Shown in pieces: positions 18,372 through 27,786 of a stretch of DNA of 64,000 nt. Position 1 is the stretch's first letter; each line of letters opens with the position of its first letter. A model generated the notes under the pieces. That model was not told where the DNA came from, did not search any database, and was given only the letters and a program-made list of their open reading frames with translations. Position numbers and translations under genes: made by a program. Origin of the DNA: Marinomonas ushuaiensis DSM 15871 (GTDB lineage: Bacteria; Pseudomonadota; Gammaproteobacteria; Pseudomonadales; Marinomonadaceae); NCBI RefSeq assembly GCF_000521805.1, contig NZ_JAMB01000001.1, positions 62,001 to 126,000 of the forward strand. The letters run 5' to 3'.

Positions 18372-20195
18372 GTGCGTTTATTGGAAGGTAGATCGTGGTT
18401 ATTACCACTAAAGCAATGGATGCTTTATATTTTCATTTTTATCATAATTTCAGTGTCTATCGCTGTTTTTGGCATTATCACTTACACCAGTGACAATGCC
18501 AAAAAGAACAACAGTCGTCGCGTTTTCGAAAGCGCCTTATGGAACGCGTTACAGTTACAAATTCAATCTTATCGCTTTCAAAACTATCTCGTAGCATTAG
18601 ACAGCAGCGACTACCCTCTTAATGGCACTGCCTTTTTTGAATATGATTTGTTGATGAGTCGAGTCGATTTGCTAAGAGAAAGCGATGTAGGGTCTCTGAT
18701 CAAAAAATTCGAAGGTGGTCGTACAACGCGACTACTCAACATCATCAATGGCGAATTAGAATTACTGAGTTTCAATTTGTCTAAAATTGAAGCAGGCGAC
18801 CCTTCTTACCTTCCTGACTTGATTGATCGAATCCAAAAAATAGAAGGCCAAATGAATGAGTTCATATCCTTAGTCAATAAAGGCAGCAATGCATTTATTT
18901 CCAACCAACACCAAGAGTTACAAAAGAATTTGAGCTATATTCAGCTCCTATCATTAGTGCTTTTTGGCTGCCTATGTGTTTTATGCTTTATAACAATAAA
19001 AGGTCTATCTGAGTTTAAAAAGACAACAAAATCGAACAAAGAACTGCGCTCAGGCATACAATCAACCAGTGAAGACAAAGCCAACTTGGTTGCTTTAATT
19101 AACCAAGAAATACGCTCGCCTATTAACTCTATTTTAAGCATCGCTAATACCTTAAAAAATGAGCAACCAACAGAATCATCTCAAGAGCTTTCGAAACACA
19201 TTAAAGAATCAGGACGCCAACTAATTCAAACCATTGAAATACTTTCTGATCTAACCTTGATTGATACACAAAAAATGACGCTCACTTCTACGGTAGAAAA
19301 CCTCCAAGAATCCATTGAAAATATCCTAGCTATTGTTACCCCACAACTGTCTCGAAAAGATTTAAAGTGTGTTGTTTATATTGATCCAGCCTTGCCTGAA
19401 TACATTAGTGTCGACTTCGTACGAATAAAAGAAATCATCATCGCCTTGCTGCAAAATGCCATTACATACACACCGTCTGGCAGCATCAGCGTGCAAGTCA
19501 GAGCATCTTCCTTATCAGCGCCATCAACGACACTACCTACCGGCACCCAAGAAGCAAGAATGTTACAAATCGCAATTCGAGACACCGGAATTGGTATGCC
19601 AAGCCAATTACAGCAGCATTTGCGAGCAAACCCTTCTTTGCCTATAAAGCAAAAAGAATCTATTCCTAACATGATGGACTTGAGTCTAACCCTCTGCCAT
19701 AAATTAGTGTATTTAATGAAAGGCGAAATAGACTTTTCATCGACACAACAAGGTAGTGAGTTTTGGATAGATATACCTTTTAATGTGCCTGATAACAACG
19801 CGATCCCTCAACAGTCTAATTTCAAATGCACAGACAAAAAACAAGCCTTGTTAATCGAAAAAGATGCCCATCTTGCAACCATTATTGGCTTACAACTCGC
19901 CTTATTTAATATTGATGTTACTCCTTTCAAAGAAAACAGTTTTGACGACGAAAACCATCACTATGATCTTGTGATATTAGGAGATTCTAATCAGTTTGAA
20001 TTTGATAAAAACGAAGCTTTTCTGCAATGGAGAATGAAAGGAAGCCCTATTTTGAGCTATCACTTCCAATCAATAGACAGCATCAATAGCCCTATTATTC
20101 CTTTGCATTTTCCTTTACTGCAAAATCAGTTGGATCCTATTATTTCGACACTGTTCGGCAGTAACCAAGACACCGAAAAAAACAAGCATGATTGA
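18372..20195 (+). CDS. Degenerate hybrid histidine-kinase-like sensor
   Basis: About 607 residues from the GTG at 18372, which has GGAG eight bases upstream. Transmembrane helix 1 (MLYIFIFIIISVSIAVFGII), a periplasmic region of about 150 residues, helix 2 (LLSLVLFGCLCVLCFITI), then a HisKA-like helix pair. In its H box the sequence is INQEIRSPINSIL: Gln245 replaces the phospho-acceptor His. The ATPase domain keeps an N box (LLQNAITYTPSG) and G1 (IRDTGIGM), but the GTGLGL lid is lost. The C-terminal 100 residues look like a receiver whose phospho-acceptor Asp is replaced (YDLVILGDSN). It is probably a pseudokinase working with the preceding secreted protein. Confidence 0.75.
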   Translation: MRLLEGRSWLLPLKQWMLYIFIFIIISVSIAVFGIITYTSDNAKKNNSRRVFESALWNALQLQIQSYRFQNYLVALDSSDYPLNGTAFFEYDLLMSRVDLLRESDVGSLIKKFEGGRTTRLLNIINGELELLSFNLSKIEAGDPSYLPDLIDRIQKIEGQMNEFISLVNKGSNAFISNQHQELQKNLSYIQLLSLVLFGCLCVLCFITIKGLSEFKKTTKSNKELRSGIQSTSEDKANLVALINQEIRSPINSILSIANTLKNEQPTESSQELSKHIKESGRQLIQTIEILSDLTLIDTQKMTLTSTVENLQESIENILAIVTPQLSRKDLKCVVYIDPALPEYISVDFVRIKEIIIALLQNAITYTPSGSISVQVRASSLSAPSTTLPTGTQEARMLQIAIRDTGIGMPSQLQQHLRANPSLPIKQKESIPNMMDLSLTLCHKLVYLMKGEIDFSSTQQGSEFWIDIPFNVPDNNAIPQQSNFKCTDKKQALLIEKDAHLATIIGLQLALFNIDVTPFKENSFDDENHHYDLVILGDSNQFEFDKNEAFLQWRMKGSPILSYHFQSIDSINSPIIPLHFPLLQNQLDPIISTLFGSNQDTEKNKHD

Positions 20196-20218
20196 CCTAC
20201 TGAGCAAAGGCACAACCA

Positions 20219-20719
20219 TCAAAGCGACCAAGTAAAGTCCGTAGCCTTAACAAAGGTTTCAACAAAAGCTTCTAATCCTTCTTGATCCACTTCAGAAAAA
20301 CGCCCAACTTTTGGGCTATCAATATCAAAAACACCAATAAGTTTACCTTCAGACACAACTGGCATAACCAGTTCTGACGCCGAATCTGCATCACATGCAA
20401 TATGACCTGAAAAAGCATGAACATCTTCGATACGTTGAGTGTGTTGTGTTTTCGCCGTTTCACCACAAACACCTCGACCAAAAGGAATGCGCGTACAAGC
20501 CACTTTTCCCATATAAGGCCCAAGTACCAATTCCTCATTATGAGCGAAGTAAAAGCCAGACCAATTCAAATCTGGAATCGTTTGCATTACAAAAGCAGAA
20601 AACTGAGCTGCATTACAAATCAAGTCACGCTCTCCACTTAATAAAGCAGCCAGTTGAGCATTCAATTCTTGGTAGCTATCTTCAAGAGAAGCCGTAGGGT
20701 CAATGTCTATCGTAAACAT
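20219..20719 (-). CDS. msrC: Free methionine-(R)-sulfoxide reductase (GAF domain)
   Basis: 166 residues, a single GAF domain. The three catalytic cysteines of fRMsr are present with the E. coli spacing: Cys75 in VACTRIPFG, Cys85 in GVCGETA and Cys109 in IACDADSASELVMPV. The enzyme reduces free L-methionine-(R)-sulfoxide in the cytosol, a role in oxidative-stress repair. It is convergent with the sensor-kinase-like gene, 23 bases apart. Confidence 0.92.
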   Translation of the reverse strand: MFTIDIDPTASLEDSYQELNAQLAALLSGERDLICNAAQFSAFVMQTIPDLNWSGFYFAHNEELVLGPYMGKVACTRIPFGRGVCGETAKTQHTQRIEDVHAFSGHIACDADSASELVMPVVSEGKLIGVFDIDSPKVGRFSEVDQEGLEAFVETFVKATDFTWSL

Positions 20720-20796
20720 GATGTGTCACACCGAATCAAAAAAACGATGATAGCAAAGTCTATAAAAGAGGAAAGCAAAACAGCGTAAAAACAAAA

Positions 20797-20827
20797 ATGG
20801 CCCCTTTACTAAACAAAGAGGCCATTA
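20797..20827 (-). terminator. Terminator of the pst-phoU operon
   Basis: An ATGGCC-CTTT / AAAG-GGCCAT stem with one unpaired position and, read on the minus strand, a TTTTTGTTTTT tract. It lies 27 bases past the phoU stop. Confidence 0.75.
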
Positions 20828-20853
20828 ACAGAACACTTATATTAAAGCATTTT

Positions 20854-21567
20854 TTATATGTCTTTTACTTCGCCAGCAAGGTCGTTCACATGTACGTGAC
20901 GAACATCGACGCCTTTCACCATGAAGATCAAATGCTGACAAGTATGACGAGCATGATCTCCAATACGTTCAAGTGAACGTAGCACCCAAATCACATTAAT
21001 CACACTCGAAATACTGCGTGGATCTTCCATCATATAAGTCACCAGAGAGCGCAAAGCGGCCTCGTATTCACGATCCACTTCACGGTCTTGCTTAGCCACT
21101 TTAATTGCGGCATCAATGTCTAATCGAGCGTAAGCATCCAAGGCATCATGAATCATGCGTGCAACCATTTGTCCGATACGGTTTATTTCAACATAACCAC
21201 GTGGCGACTCACCTTCATGAATCAAATTCAACGTCAGGCTAGCGATTTTCTTCGCTTCATCACCAATACGTTCAAGCTCACTAACGGCTTTGCTGATGGA
21301 TAAAATCATTCGAAGATCGGAAGCCGCAGGTTGGCGCTTTGCCAAAATACGCGTGCATTCTTCATCAATAAGACCATCTAGCTGGTTTACCGTTGCGTCT
21401 TTTTCTTTAACCTCTTCCGCCAAAGAACCATTGCTGTCTAGCAAGGCTTGCACTGCATCTTGTACTTGCGTTTCAACCACACCACCCATGGTTAGAAAGT
21501 GTTGGCGTAACATCTCCAGCTCGTTATTAAACTGCTGAGAAATATGATCCGTTGTTAATTCTTTCAT
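20854..21567 (-). CDS. phoU: Phosphate signalling protein PhoU
   Basis: 237 residues, all-helical, with the two PhoU three-helix repeats; metal-cluster motifs of the E/DxxxD type appear in ISKAVSELERIGDEAKKIA and VLRSLERIGDHARHTCQ. PhoU links the Pst transporter to PhoR and shuts down the Pho regulon when phosphate is plentiful. Last gene of pstSCAB-phoU, 14 bases after pstB. Confidence 0.96.
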   Translation of the reverse strand: MKELTTDHISQQFNNELEMLRQHFLTMGGVVETQVQDAVQALLDSNGSLAEEVKEKDATVNQLDGLIDEECTRILAKRQPAASDLRMILSISKAVSELERIGDEAKKIASLTLNLIHEGESPRGYVEINRIGQMVARMIHDALDAYARLDIDAAIKVAKQDREVDREYEAALRSLVTYMMEDPRSISSVINVIWVLRSLERIGDHARHTCQHLIFMVKGVDVRHVHVNDLAGEVKDI

Positions 21568-21581
21568 AATGCGTCCTCCGC

Positions 21582-22412
21582 CTAGCCGTAGCGGCCTGTG
21601 ATGTAGTCTTCAGTTTGTTGCTTGTTTGGGTTCGTGAACAAGGTATTTGTATCACCAAACTCAATCAAATCCCCTATGTACATGAACGCAGTGTAATCCG
21701 ACACACGCGCCGCTTGCTGCATGTTGTGCGTCACAATGGCGATGGTGAAATCTTTTTTCAATTCGTGAATCAGCTCTTCAATTTTAAGTGTTGAAATAGG
21801 ATCCAATGCAGAAGCAGGTTCATCTAATAGCAAGACTTCAGGCTTAACCGCGACAGTACGAGCAATAACCAATCGCTGCTGCTGACCACCAGACATGCCA
21901 AGCGCACTTTCATGTAGACGATCTTTTACTTCGTCCCACAAAGCCGCAGAGCGCAGCGCCCACTCAATGGTTTCATCCAGCACACGCTTTTTATTAATAC
22001 CTTGAATACGAAGGCCGTAAGCCACGTTTTCATAAATACTTTTCGGAAATGGATTTGGCTTCTGAAACACCATGCCAACACGACGACGTAGCTCGGCTAC
22101 GTCTGTGCCTTTCGCATAAATATTTTCGTCATGAAGATTAATTTCACCCGTAATACGGCAGCTATCAACCAAATCATTCATACGATTAAAGCAGCGTAGT
22201 AAAGTCGATTTACCACAACCAGAAGGCCCGATAAATGCCGTCACCTTTTTCTCAGGAATAACCATGTTTATTCCCTTCAATGCTTCTTTCTCACCGTAGT
22301 AAAGGTGCAAGTCGTTTACTGAAAGGCAAACTTTTTCATCTTCAATGCGCAGCGCTTCTTGGCCGCGCTGCATTGCAGAAATATCAATAGAATGTGTTTT
22401 TGCGTCGCTCAT
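21582..22412 (-). CDS. pstB: Phosphate ABC transporter ATPase PstB
   Basis: 276 residues from the ATG at 22412, preceded by TAGGAAAAATT; a longer reading overlapping pstA has no support. Walker [11 protein letters not shown]-loop [12 protein letters not shown] (diagnostic for PstB), signature [14 protein letters not shown], Walker [13 protein letters not shown] and switch His in [13 protein letters not shown]. Provides ATP hydrolysis for phosphate import through PstCA. Confidence 0.97.
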   Translation of the reverse strand: MSDAKTHSIDISAMQRGQEALRIEDEKVCLSVNDLHLYYGEKEALKGINMVIPEKKVTAFIGPSGCGKSTLLRCFNRMNDLVDSCRITGEINLHDENIYAKGTDVAELRRRVGMVFQKPNPFPKSIYENVAYGLRIQGINKKRVLDETIEWALRSAALWDEVKDRLHESALGMSGGQQQRLVIARTVAVKPEVLLLDEPASALDPISTLKIEELIHELKKDFTIAIVTHNMQQAARVSDYTAFMYIGDLIEFGDTNTLFTNPNKQQTEDYITGRYG

Positions 22413-22431
22413 AATAATTTTTCCTAGCCGC

Positions 22432-24147
22432 TTACATTTCCAGCGATTTGTATTTTTCACGTAGATGATTTCGGATCGTGACAGCAGATAGATTTAATAA
22501 AGCAATCACCATCACAAGCAATAAGGCTGTTGCGTACACAAGAGGTCGTGCCGCTTCTACATTGGGACTCTGGAAACCAACATCATAGATATGGAAACCT
22601 AAGTGCATGAATTTTTGATCTAAATGGATGAAAGGGTAATTGCCATCCAAAGGTAATGACGGTGCCAGTTTTACCACACCCACTAACATCAAAGGCGCTA
22701 CTTCACCGGCCGCACGCGCCACCGCCAAGATAACACCCGTCATTATCGCTGGGCTTGCCATCGGCAAGACAACACGCCATAAGGTTTCGGCTTTTGTCGC
22801 ACCTAGTGCCAAGCTGCCTTCACGAACATTTCGAGGAATGCGTGACAAACCTTCTTCTGTCGCCACAATAACAACAGGAACAGTAAGTAAGGCAAGCGTA
22901 ATAGATGCCCACATCAAACCACCAGTACCAAACGTAGGCGATGGCAAGGCTTCTGGGAAAAATGCCTGATCAATACCAGACCCCAAGAAGTAGATAAAGA
23001 AACCCAAACCAAACACACCATAAACAATCGATGGAACACCTGCTAAGTTATTTACTGCGATACGGATAACACGCGTCACCCAACCCTGTGATGCATATTC
23101 GCGTAGATAAACCGCAGCAACAACACCAAATGGTGTTACCAACACCGTCATCAACAACACCATCATCACAGTACCGAAAATAGCGGGGAACACACCACCT
23201 TCAGTATTCGCTTCGCGAGGATCATCCGTTAGGAATTCCCACATTTTAGTGAAGTAGAATCCCATTTTCTGAGGAACATTCATCGCATTAGCACGATACG
23301 CATGGACGATTTTAGACACCTGAATTTCATGAACAGTGCCGTCCATGACTTGCACAGTGAAAGTATCACGGTTAATGCGTTGATAAAGCGCCGCAAGATT
23401 AGCCTGTAAACCTTTATACTCTTCATCGTACTGGCTGCGTTCAGCCGCAAGATCCGCTTCAACCTCAGCGGTTAACTCACCATTAAGCTCAAAACGACGC
23501 TGCTTCAAACGAATACGTTCAAGCGCGTGGTTAATCTTACCAATGTCTGATTTTTCAATGTCTTTGATTTCTTCATGGATAGTTGAGGCACGCTCTATGC
23601 TTTTTTCGAAAATAGCCCATGTAGCCAAAGCAGAATTCGTCGGTGTCACATCCTTTGTCTCAGATACAACTTGACCGTCTTCTTTTACAGACATTAGGTA
23701 ACCATATAAGTTACCCCATTCATGTCGCTCAGCAGTGAACAACATTTCCGGCGTTTGCATATCGCTTAAATACTTATCCAGTACCCAACCAAAATCTGTG
23801 CCATATACATCACGATTACCCATTTTCAACAGTGTGCGCTGTAATAACAAATCCCCGTCATCAGGAAGATTTATACCCGCTTCACGTAGTTGCGCTGATG
23901 TCACCTCGACACTTTCAACTCGTTCAGCAGAAATAGTATATGGCTTCTCGCCCGGTAATGAATAGGTAGCTTGAACAACATCTGCTGGCCAAAAGTGACC
24001 TAGACCACGCACTGCGATCAACAGCAATAAACCAACGACCATGATGACCGAAATCGCTACAGCACCCGCATTTAGCCACACCCATGGATCACCTGATTTG
24101 ACCCATTCAGATACGGTCTTTTTTTGCATTTTCATCTGATTACTCAT
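22432..24147 (-). CDS. pstA: Phosphate ABC transporter permease PstA (large form)
   Basis: 571 residues, about twice the E. coli PstA (296). After the first transmembrane helix (near residues 27-50) there is an extra region of about 230 residues containing a charged, coiled-coil-like stretch ([18 protein letters not shown] through [16 protein letters not shown]). The canonical permease core follows, with the EAA-type loop [21 protein letters not shown]. Large PstA and PstC forms are normal in pseudomonads and relatives. Start codon overlaps the pstC stop by one base. Confidence 0.93.
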   Translation of the reverse strand: MSNQMKMQKKTVSEWVKSGDPWVWLNAGAVAISVIMVVGLLLLIAVRGLGHFWPADVVQATYSLPGEKPYTISAERVESVEVTSAQLREAGINLPDDGDLLLQRTLLKMGNRDVYGTDFGWVLDKYLSDMQTPEMLFTAERHEWGNLYGYLMSVKEDGQVVSETKDVTPTNSALATWAIFEKSIERASTIHEEIKDIEKSDIGKINHALERIRLKQRRFELNGELTAEVEADLAAERSQYDEEYKGLQANLAALYQRINRDTFTVQVMDGTVHEIQVSKIVHAYRANAMNVPQKMGFYFTKMWEFLTDDPREANTEGGVFPAIFGTVMMVLLMTVLVTPFGVVAAVYLREYASQGWVTRVIRIAVNNLAGVPSIVYGVFGLGFFIYFLGSGIDQAFFPEALPSPTFGTGGLMWASITLALLTVPVVIVATEEGLSRIPRNVREGSLALGATKAETLWRVVLPMASPAIMTGVILAVARAAGEVAPLMLVGVVKLAPSLPLDGNYPFIHLDQKFMHLGFHIYDVGFQSPNVEAARPLVYATALLLVMVIALLNLSAVTIRNHLREKYKSLEM

Positions 24148-26405
24148 TATAGCGACCCGTATTTTTTGCGTAGGTGCTGACGCACAGTTTCAGCGATCGT
24201 ATTCACTATGAAAGTGAAAATGAAGAGCACAAACGCTGCCAAGAATAGAATTCGATAATGTGAACTTCCTACTTCGGATTCAGGTACTTCAACCGCCAAG
24301 TTAGCCGCCAAGGTGCGCATGCCTTCGAAGATATTGAAGTCCATAATTGGCGTATTACCTGTCGCCATAAGAACAATCATGGTTTCACCTACCGCACGAC
24401 CCATACCAATCATCACGGCTGAGAAAATACCTGGGCTCGCGGTTGGTAATACCACACGAGTCATGGTTTGCCAGTACGTTGCACCCAAGGCTAAAGAGCC
24501 TTGCGTTAACGCTTTTGGCACACTGAATATCGCATCTTCGGTAATAGAGAAAATGGTTGGGATAACCGCAAAGCCCATAGCAAAACCAACCACTAGCGCG
24601 TTACGTTGGTCAAAAGTAATGCCTAAATCATGAGTGATATAGCCACGAATATTGCCGCCAAAGAAGCTCAATTCGATAATCGGACTCAGCGCTAGACAAA
24701 ACCAAGCAAGGAAAACGATCACGGGAATAAGTAACAAAGGCTGCCAACCTTCTGGTACCAACCAGCGAATGTTCTGTGGAAGGCGCGACCAAAGATAAGC
24801 AAACAGAAGAATTCCAACCGGTAAAACAACCAAAATACTAAAAGTTGCCGCTAAGTTTTCTTCTAAGAAGGGCGCAAAGAATAAGCCAGCCAAGAAACCC
24901 AAGATAACCGTAGGTAAGGCTTCCATTAATTCGATAACCGGTTTGATTTTGCGACGTAGCGCTGGTGCCATGAAGTACGCGGTATAAATTGCACCACAAA
25001 TCGCTAATGGCACTGCCATTAACATGGCGTAGAAAGCCGCTTTTAATGTACCAAATACCAGAGGCATCAAGCTGTATTTAGGTTCAAAGTCATTACTCGC
25101 AGAAGAAGACTGCCAAGTATAAGTAGGTTCAGGATAGTTTTCGTACCAAACCTTACCCCATATTGAAGACCAGGACACCTCAGGATGCTCATTATCAACA
25201 TGGTAAAAATGCAAGCCTTTACCATCTTCTAATAATAGTCCATTAGCACGAGGTGAAAAGCTGATTAAACGAGCGGTTTCATCACTCAACCTTTCATCAA
25301 TGACTTTTCGAGTAGACGTTGCGTTGTATATAACAACCAAACCACGTTCATCCAGTGTTGCGAATCCTTTACGACGCTGTTCCATAGCCAAATCAACTAA
25401 GGCAACAGGCTGTTTTACGTCTCGAATAAAGTGTAATTTTTCTTCATTCGTTTCTTCATCACGAACATTAAACCACTGGCTCACACGACCCGAAGAATCG
25501 GCCACCATAACAGAGGACTTACCCACTAAATAGCTCATTGATACAAGCTTTCTGTTCTCAGAAAGTAAGGCGATATTATCTTTCAGACTGATGTTATCGA
25601 AGTCACGTAAATCAAATTCGTTCAGTTCACCGGATTTTGTCACCAGGTACAACGAACGCTGATTTCCACTGATCAATAAGCTTTTTGTATCAGCAATAAA
25701 TGGAATCGCTTCACGCTGTTCCGTCAATTCTACTTCTTCGGTGATAAAGTTAACGTCTCTGGTTACCTTCAACACTGACGTTTGAGAATCACCCGATGCA
25801 GCAATCGTTAAGCCGTCTTCACTATTGCGAATCGCCAGTTTTTCAATAGCAAAATCAGCGACGTTTATCGCCTCTTCGCCATAAGGGTACTCGACAAAAG
25901 GCGTAATTTGACGTTTGCCATCAGGATAAGAAATACGATAGCTATGCTGATTAATCAAAACTTTACCGTCAGCGTAACCAAATGCCAATAAACGACTCGT
26001 ATCAGATTCCACAGTAAAGCTGGTTACTGCCTCTGCACGGGGATTTTCTATTGTCTCAATGACAGAACCACTCTCGATAGAAAAAAATACGATTGAGCCA
26101 TTGCTGGCAACACGCATACCTATCTCAGATTGCTCTTCCGTTGCTAAATAAAGGCTTTTACCTTCATTCTGTGCAGGCAAAGAATAACTTGCCCTAGGAT
26201 CAATAGAAGCACCAGAAAATAAGGGTGCGACTTCATAAAGGAGATAGAAACAGATCAGAAGTACAGCAAGGATTACACTGCTTCCTCCGATGGCAATGCC
26301 CATTCCAGCCATACGGTCTTTCAGGGCGCGAACTTTGCGATGACGCTTCAAAGCTGGCGTATTGAAATCCAGTTCTGGCATCTGATGGTCAGTCGATTTA
26401 GTCAT
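24147..26405 (-). CDS. pstC: Phosphate ABC transporter permease PstC (large form)
   Basis: 752 residues against 319 in E. coli. Transmembrane helix 1 (near 36-58) is followed by about 370 residues of predicted extracytoplasmic, beta-rich sequence with repeated hydrophobic strand/loop units (for example GSIVFFSIESGSVIE, VSQWFNVRDE), reminiscent of a beta propeller. The permease core begins near residue 445 and has the loop [21 protein letters not shown]. Preceded by its own Pho box, so pstCAB-phoU can be transcribed apart from pstS. Confidence 0.93.
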   Translation of the reverse strand: MTKSTDHQMPELDFNTPALKRHRKVRALKDRMAGMGIAIGGSSVILAVLLICFYLLYEVAPLFSGASIDPRASYSLPAQNEGKSLYLATEEQSEIGMRVASNGSIVFFSIESGSVIETIENPRAEAVTSFTVESDTSRLLAFGYADGKVLINQHSYRISYPDGKRQITPFVEYPYGEEAINVADFAIEKLAIRNSEDGLTIAASGDSQTSVLKVTRDVNFITEEVELTEQREAIPFIADTKSLLISGNQRSLYLVTKSGELNEFDLRDFDNISLKDNIALLSENRKLVSMSYLVGKSSVMVADSSGRVSQWFNVRDEETNEEKLHFIRDVKQPVALVDLAMEQRRKGFATLDERGLVVIYNATSTRKVIDERLSDETARLISFSPRANGLLLEDGKGLHFYHVDNEHPEVSWSSIWGKVWYENYPEPTYTWQSSSASNDFEPKYSLMPLVFGTLKAAFYAMLMAVPLAICGAIYTAYFMAPALRRKIKPVIELMEALPTVILGFLAGLFFAPFLEENLAATFSILVVLPVGILLFAYLWSRLPQNIRWLVPEGWQPLLLIPVIVFLAWFCLALSPIIELSFFGGNIRGYITHDLGITFDQRNALVVGFAMGFAVIPTIFSITEDAIFSVPKALTQGSLALGATYWQTMTRVVLPTASPGIFSAVMIGMGRAVGETMIVLMATGNTPIMDFNIFEGMRTLAANLAVEVPESEVGSSHYRILFLAAFVLFIFTFIVNTIAETVRQHLRKKYGSL

Positions 26406-26424
26406 CCGAATTCATCTTTGTTGT

Positions 26425-26442
26425 GTGACAATTTTATGACAC
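26425..26442 (-). promoter_or_regulatory. Pho box upstream of pstC
   Basis: On the minus strand: GTGTCAT-AAAA-TTGTCAC, two seven-base half-sites with the four-base AT spacer of the PhoB consensus CTGTCAT-AWAW-CTGTCAY (13 of 14 half-site bases... first position of each half differs). It lies 20 bases before the pstC start. Confidence 0.75.
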
Positions 26443-26455
26443 TGTGAGAGAAGTG

Positions 26456-26487
26456 AAAAGCAGGAGAGCGTTACGCTGTCCTGCTTT
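26456..26487 (-). terminator. Hairpin between pstS and pstC
   Basis: AGCAGGA / TCCTGCT stem extended inside by AGCGT-AACGCT, followed on the minus strand by TTTTC. Probably a terminator or attenuator ensuring that pstS is made in excess over the permease genes. Confidence 0.7.
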
Positions 26488-26517
26488 AAAGTAAATCGCC
26501 AGTATCGCCAAGCTAAC

Positions 26518-27486
26518 TTAGTTAATACCTAATGTTTTCAAGTATTTATCAGCAACTTTAGCTGGTAGAGGAACATAACCGTCTTTTACAACAACCTCTT
26601 GACCCATTTTCGAAAGAACCATTTTAACGAATTCACGCTGTAATGGCTCAAGTGGCTTGTTAGGTGCTTTATTTACGTAAACGTAAAGGAAGCGAGACAG
26701 TGGGTATTTACCGGTAGCTGCGTTCTCTGGAGTCGCTGCAACGAATGCGTCACCTTCTTTTTTCGACAATGGTAAAGCACGTACAGAAGACGTTGTGTAA
26801 CCAATACCAGAATAACCAATACTGTTAAGCGACGTAGAAACAGATTGAACAACAGAAGCTGAACCAGGTTGCTCGTTTACACTGTTTTTGAAATCACCTT
26901 TAAAAAGAGCATTGTCTTTAAAGTAACCATAAGTGCCAGATACAGAGTTACGGCCAAATAATTGCACATCACGGTTAGCCCAAGCACCAGTTAAACCGGC
27001 TTTACCCCAGTTTGTGATGTCTTCACTATGGCCACCTCGACGAGTCGAAGAGAAAATCGCATCAACTTCTGGAAGAGACAAACCTTTGACTGGGTTATCT
27101 TTATGTACAAAAACCGCTAGCGCATCAATAGCCACTGGTACCGCTGTAGGCTTATAACCGTATCTTTTTTCAAATGCTGCGATTTCTTTGTCTTTCATTG
27201 CACGAGACATAGGACCAAAGTTAGATGTACCTTCCGTCAACGCTGGTGGCGCAGTAGAAGAGCCCGCTGCTTGTATTTGGATGTTTACATTTGGGTATAG
27301 ACGTTTGAAATCTTCAGCCCACAAGGTCATCAAATTCGCTAACGTATCAGAACCAACACTTGAAATATTTCCAGAAACGCCACTTGATTTCGTGTAAGAA
27401 ATCAAACCGGAATCAACGTCTGCAACAGCGTTAACAGAAACGCCCATTGCTGCAGCTACTGCTAAACTTGCAACTAGTTTTTTCAT
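26518..27486 (-). CDS. pstS: Phosphate-binding periplasmic protein PstS
   Basis: 322 residues from the ATG at 27486, which begins the signal peptide [21 protein letters not shown]; the longer reading adds nine residues ahead of it. Mature features of Pst[42 protein letters not shown] and the phosphate-contacting [12 protein letters not shown]. Related to the larger PstS/SphX-type proteins. Controlled by the Pho box about 84 bases upstream. Confidence 0.95.
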   Translation of the reverse strand: MKKLVASLAVAAAMGVSVNAVADVDSGLISYTKSSGVSGNISSVGSDTLANLMTLWAEDFKRLYPNVNIQIQAAGSSTAPPALTEGTSNFGPMSRAMKDKEIAAFEKRYGYKPTAVPVAIDALAVFVHKDNPVKGLSLPEVDAIFSSTRRGGHSEDITNWGKAGLTGAWANRDVQLFGRNSVSGTYGYFKDNALFKGDFKNSVNEQPGSASVVQSVSTSLNSIGYSGIGYTTSSVRALPLSKKEGDAFVAATPENAATGKYPLSRFLYVYVNKAPNKPLEPLQREFVKMVLSKMGQEVVVKDGYVPLPAKVADKYLKTLGIN

Positions 27487-27569
27487 CACATAAACCCCAA
27501 TGGTTATAGTCAAAAATTAATGAGCAAATGCTCATAGCTCGTTCGATGGGGTTACTATAAAAAAGGGAT

Positions 27570-27587
27570 GTGACAATATTGTTACAT
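27570..27587 (-). promoter_or_regulatory. Pho box upstream of pstS
   Basis: Minus strand ATGTAAC-AATA-TTGTCAC: two half-sites close to CTGTCAY separated by an AT-only four-base spacer, the expected 11-base repeat. It lies about 84 bases ahead of the pstS ATG. Confidence 0.75.
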
Positions 27588-27786
27588 AGCGAAATATTTT
27601 GGAAAGAATATCCAAATAATTTTTTGGGGCCTAGTCTAATGCGAGGTGAAAGATGCATACTCTTAATTACTCAATTTATGAGAAAATGACAGGTATGCAT
27701 AAAATGTTTTTTAATAGACTTCATTAACCTATTATTTTTGTTTAGGTTTCTAATGTTTTTTACAATCAATACCTTAAAACTAAATC

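Noticed and set aside
19376..19798. Antisense open frame of 140 codons inside the sensor-kinase-like gene
   Set aside because: It lies wholly within a gene with clear domain homology, has no ribosome site, and its product has no recognisable pattern.
22640..22969. Antisense open frame of 109 codons within pstA, and a similar one at 24313-24633 within pstC
   Set aside because: Both mirror the conserved permease core; composition (Ala/Thr/Ile/Pro rich) is that of a reverse-strand shadow.
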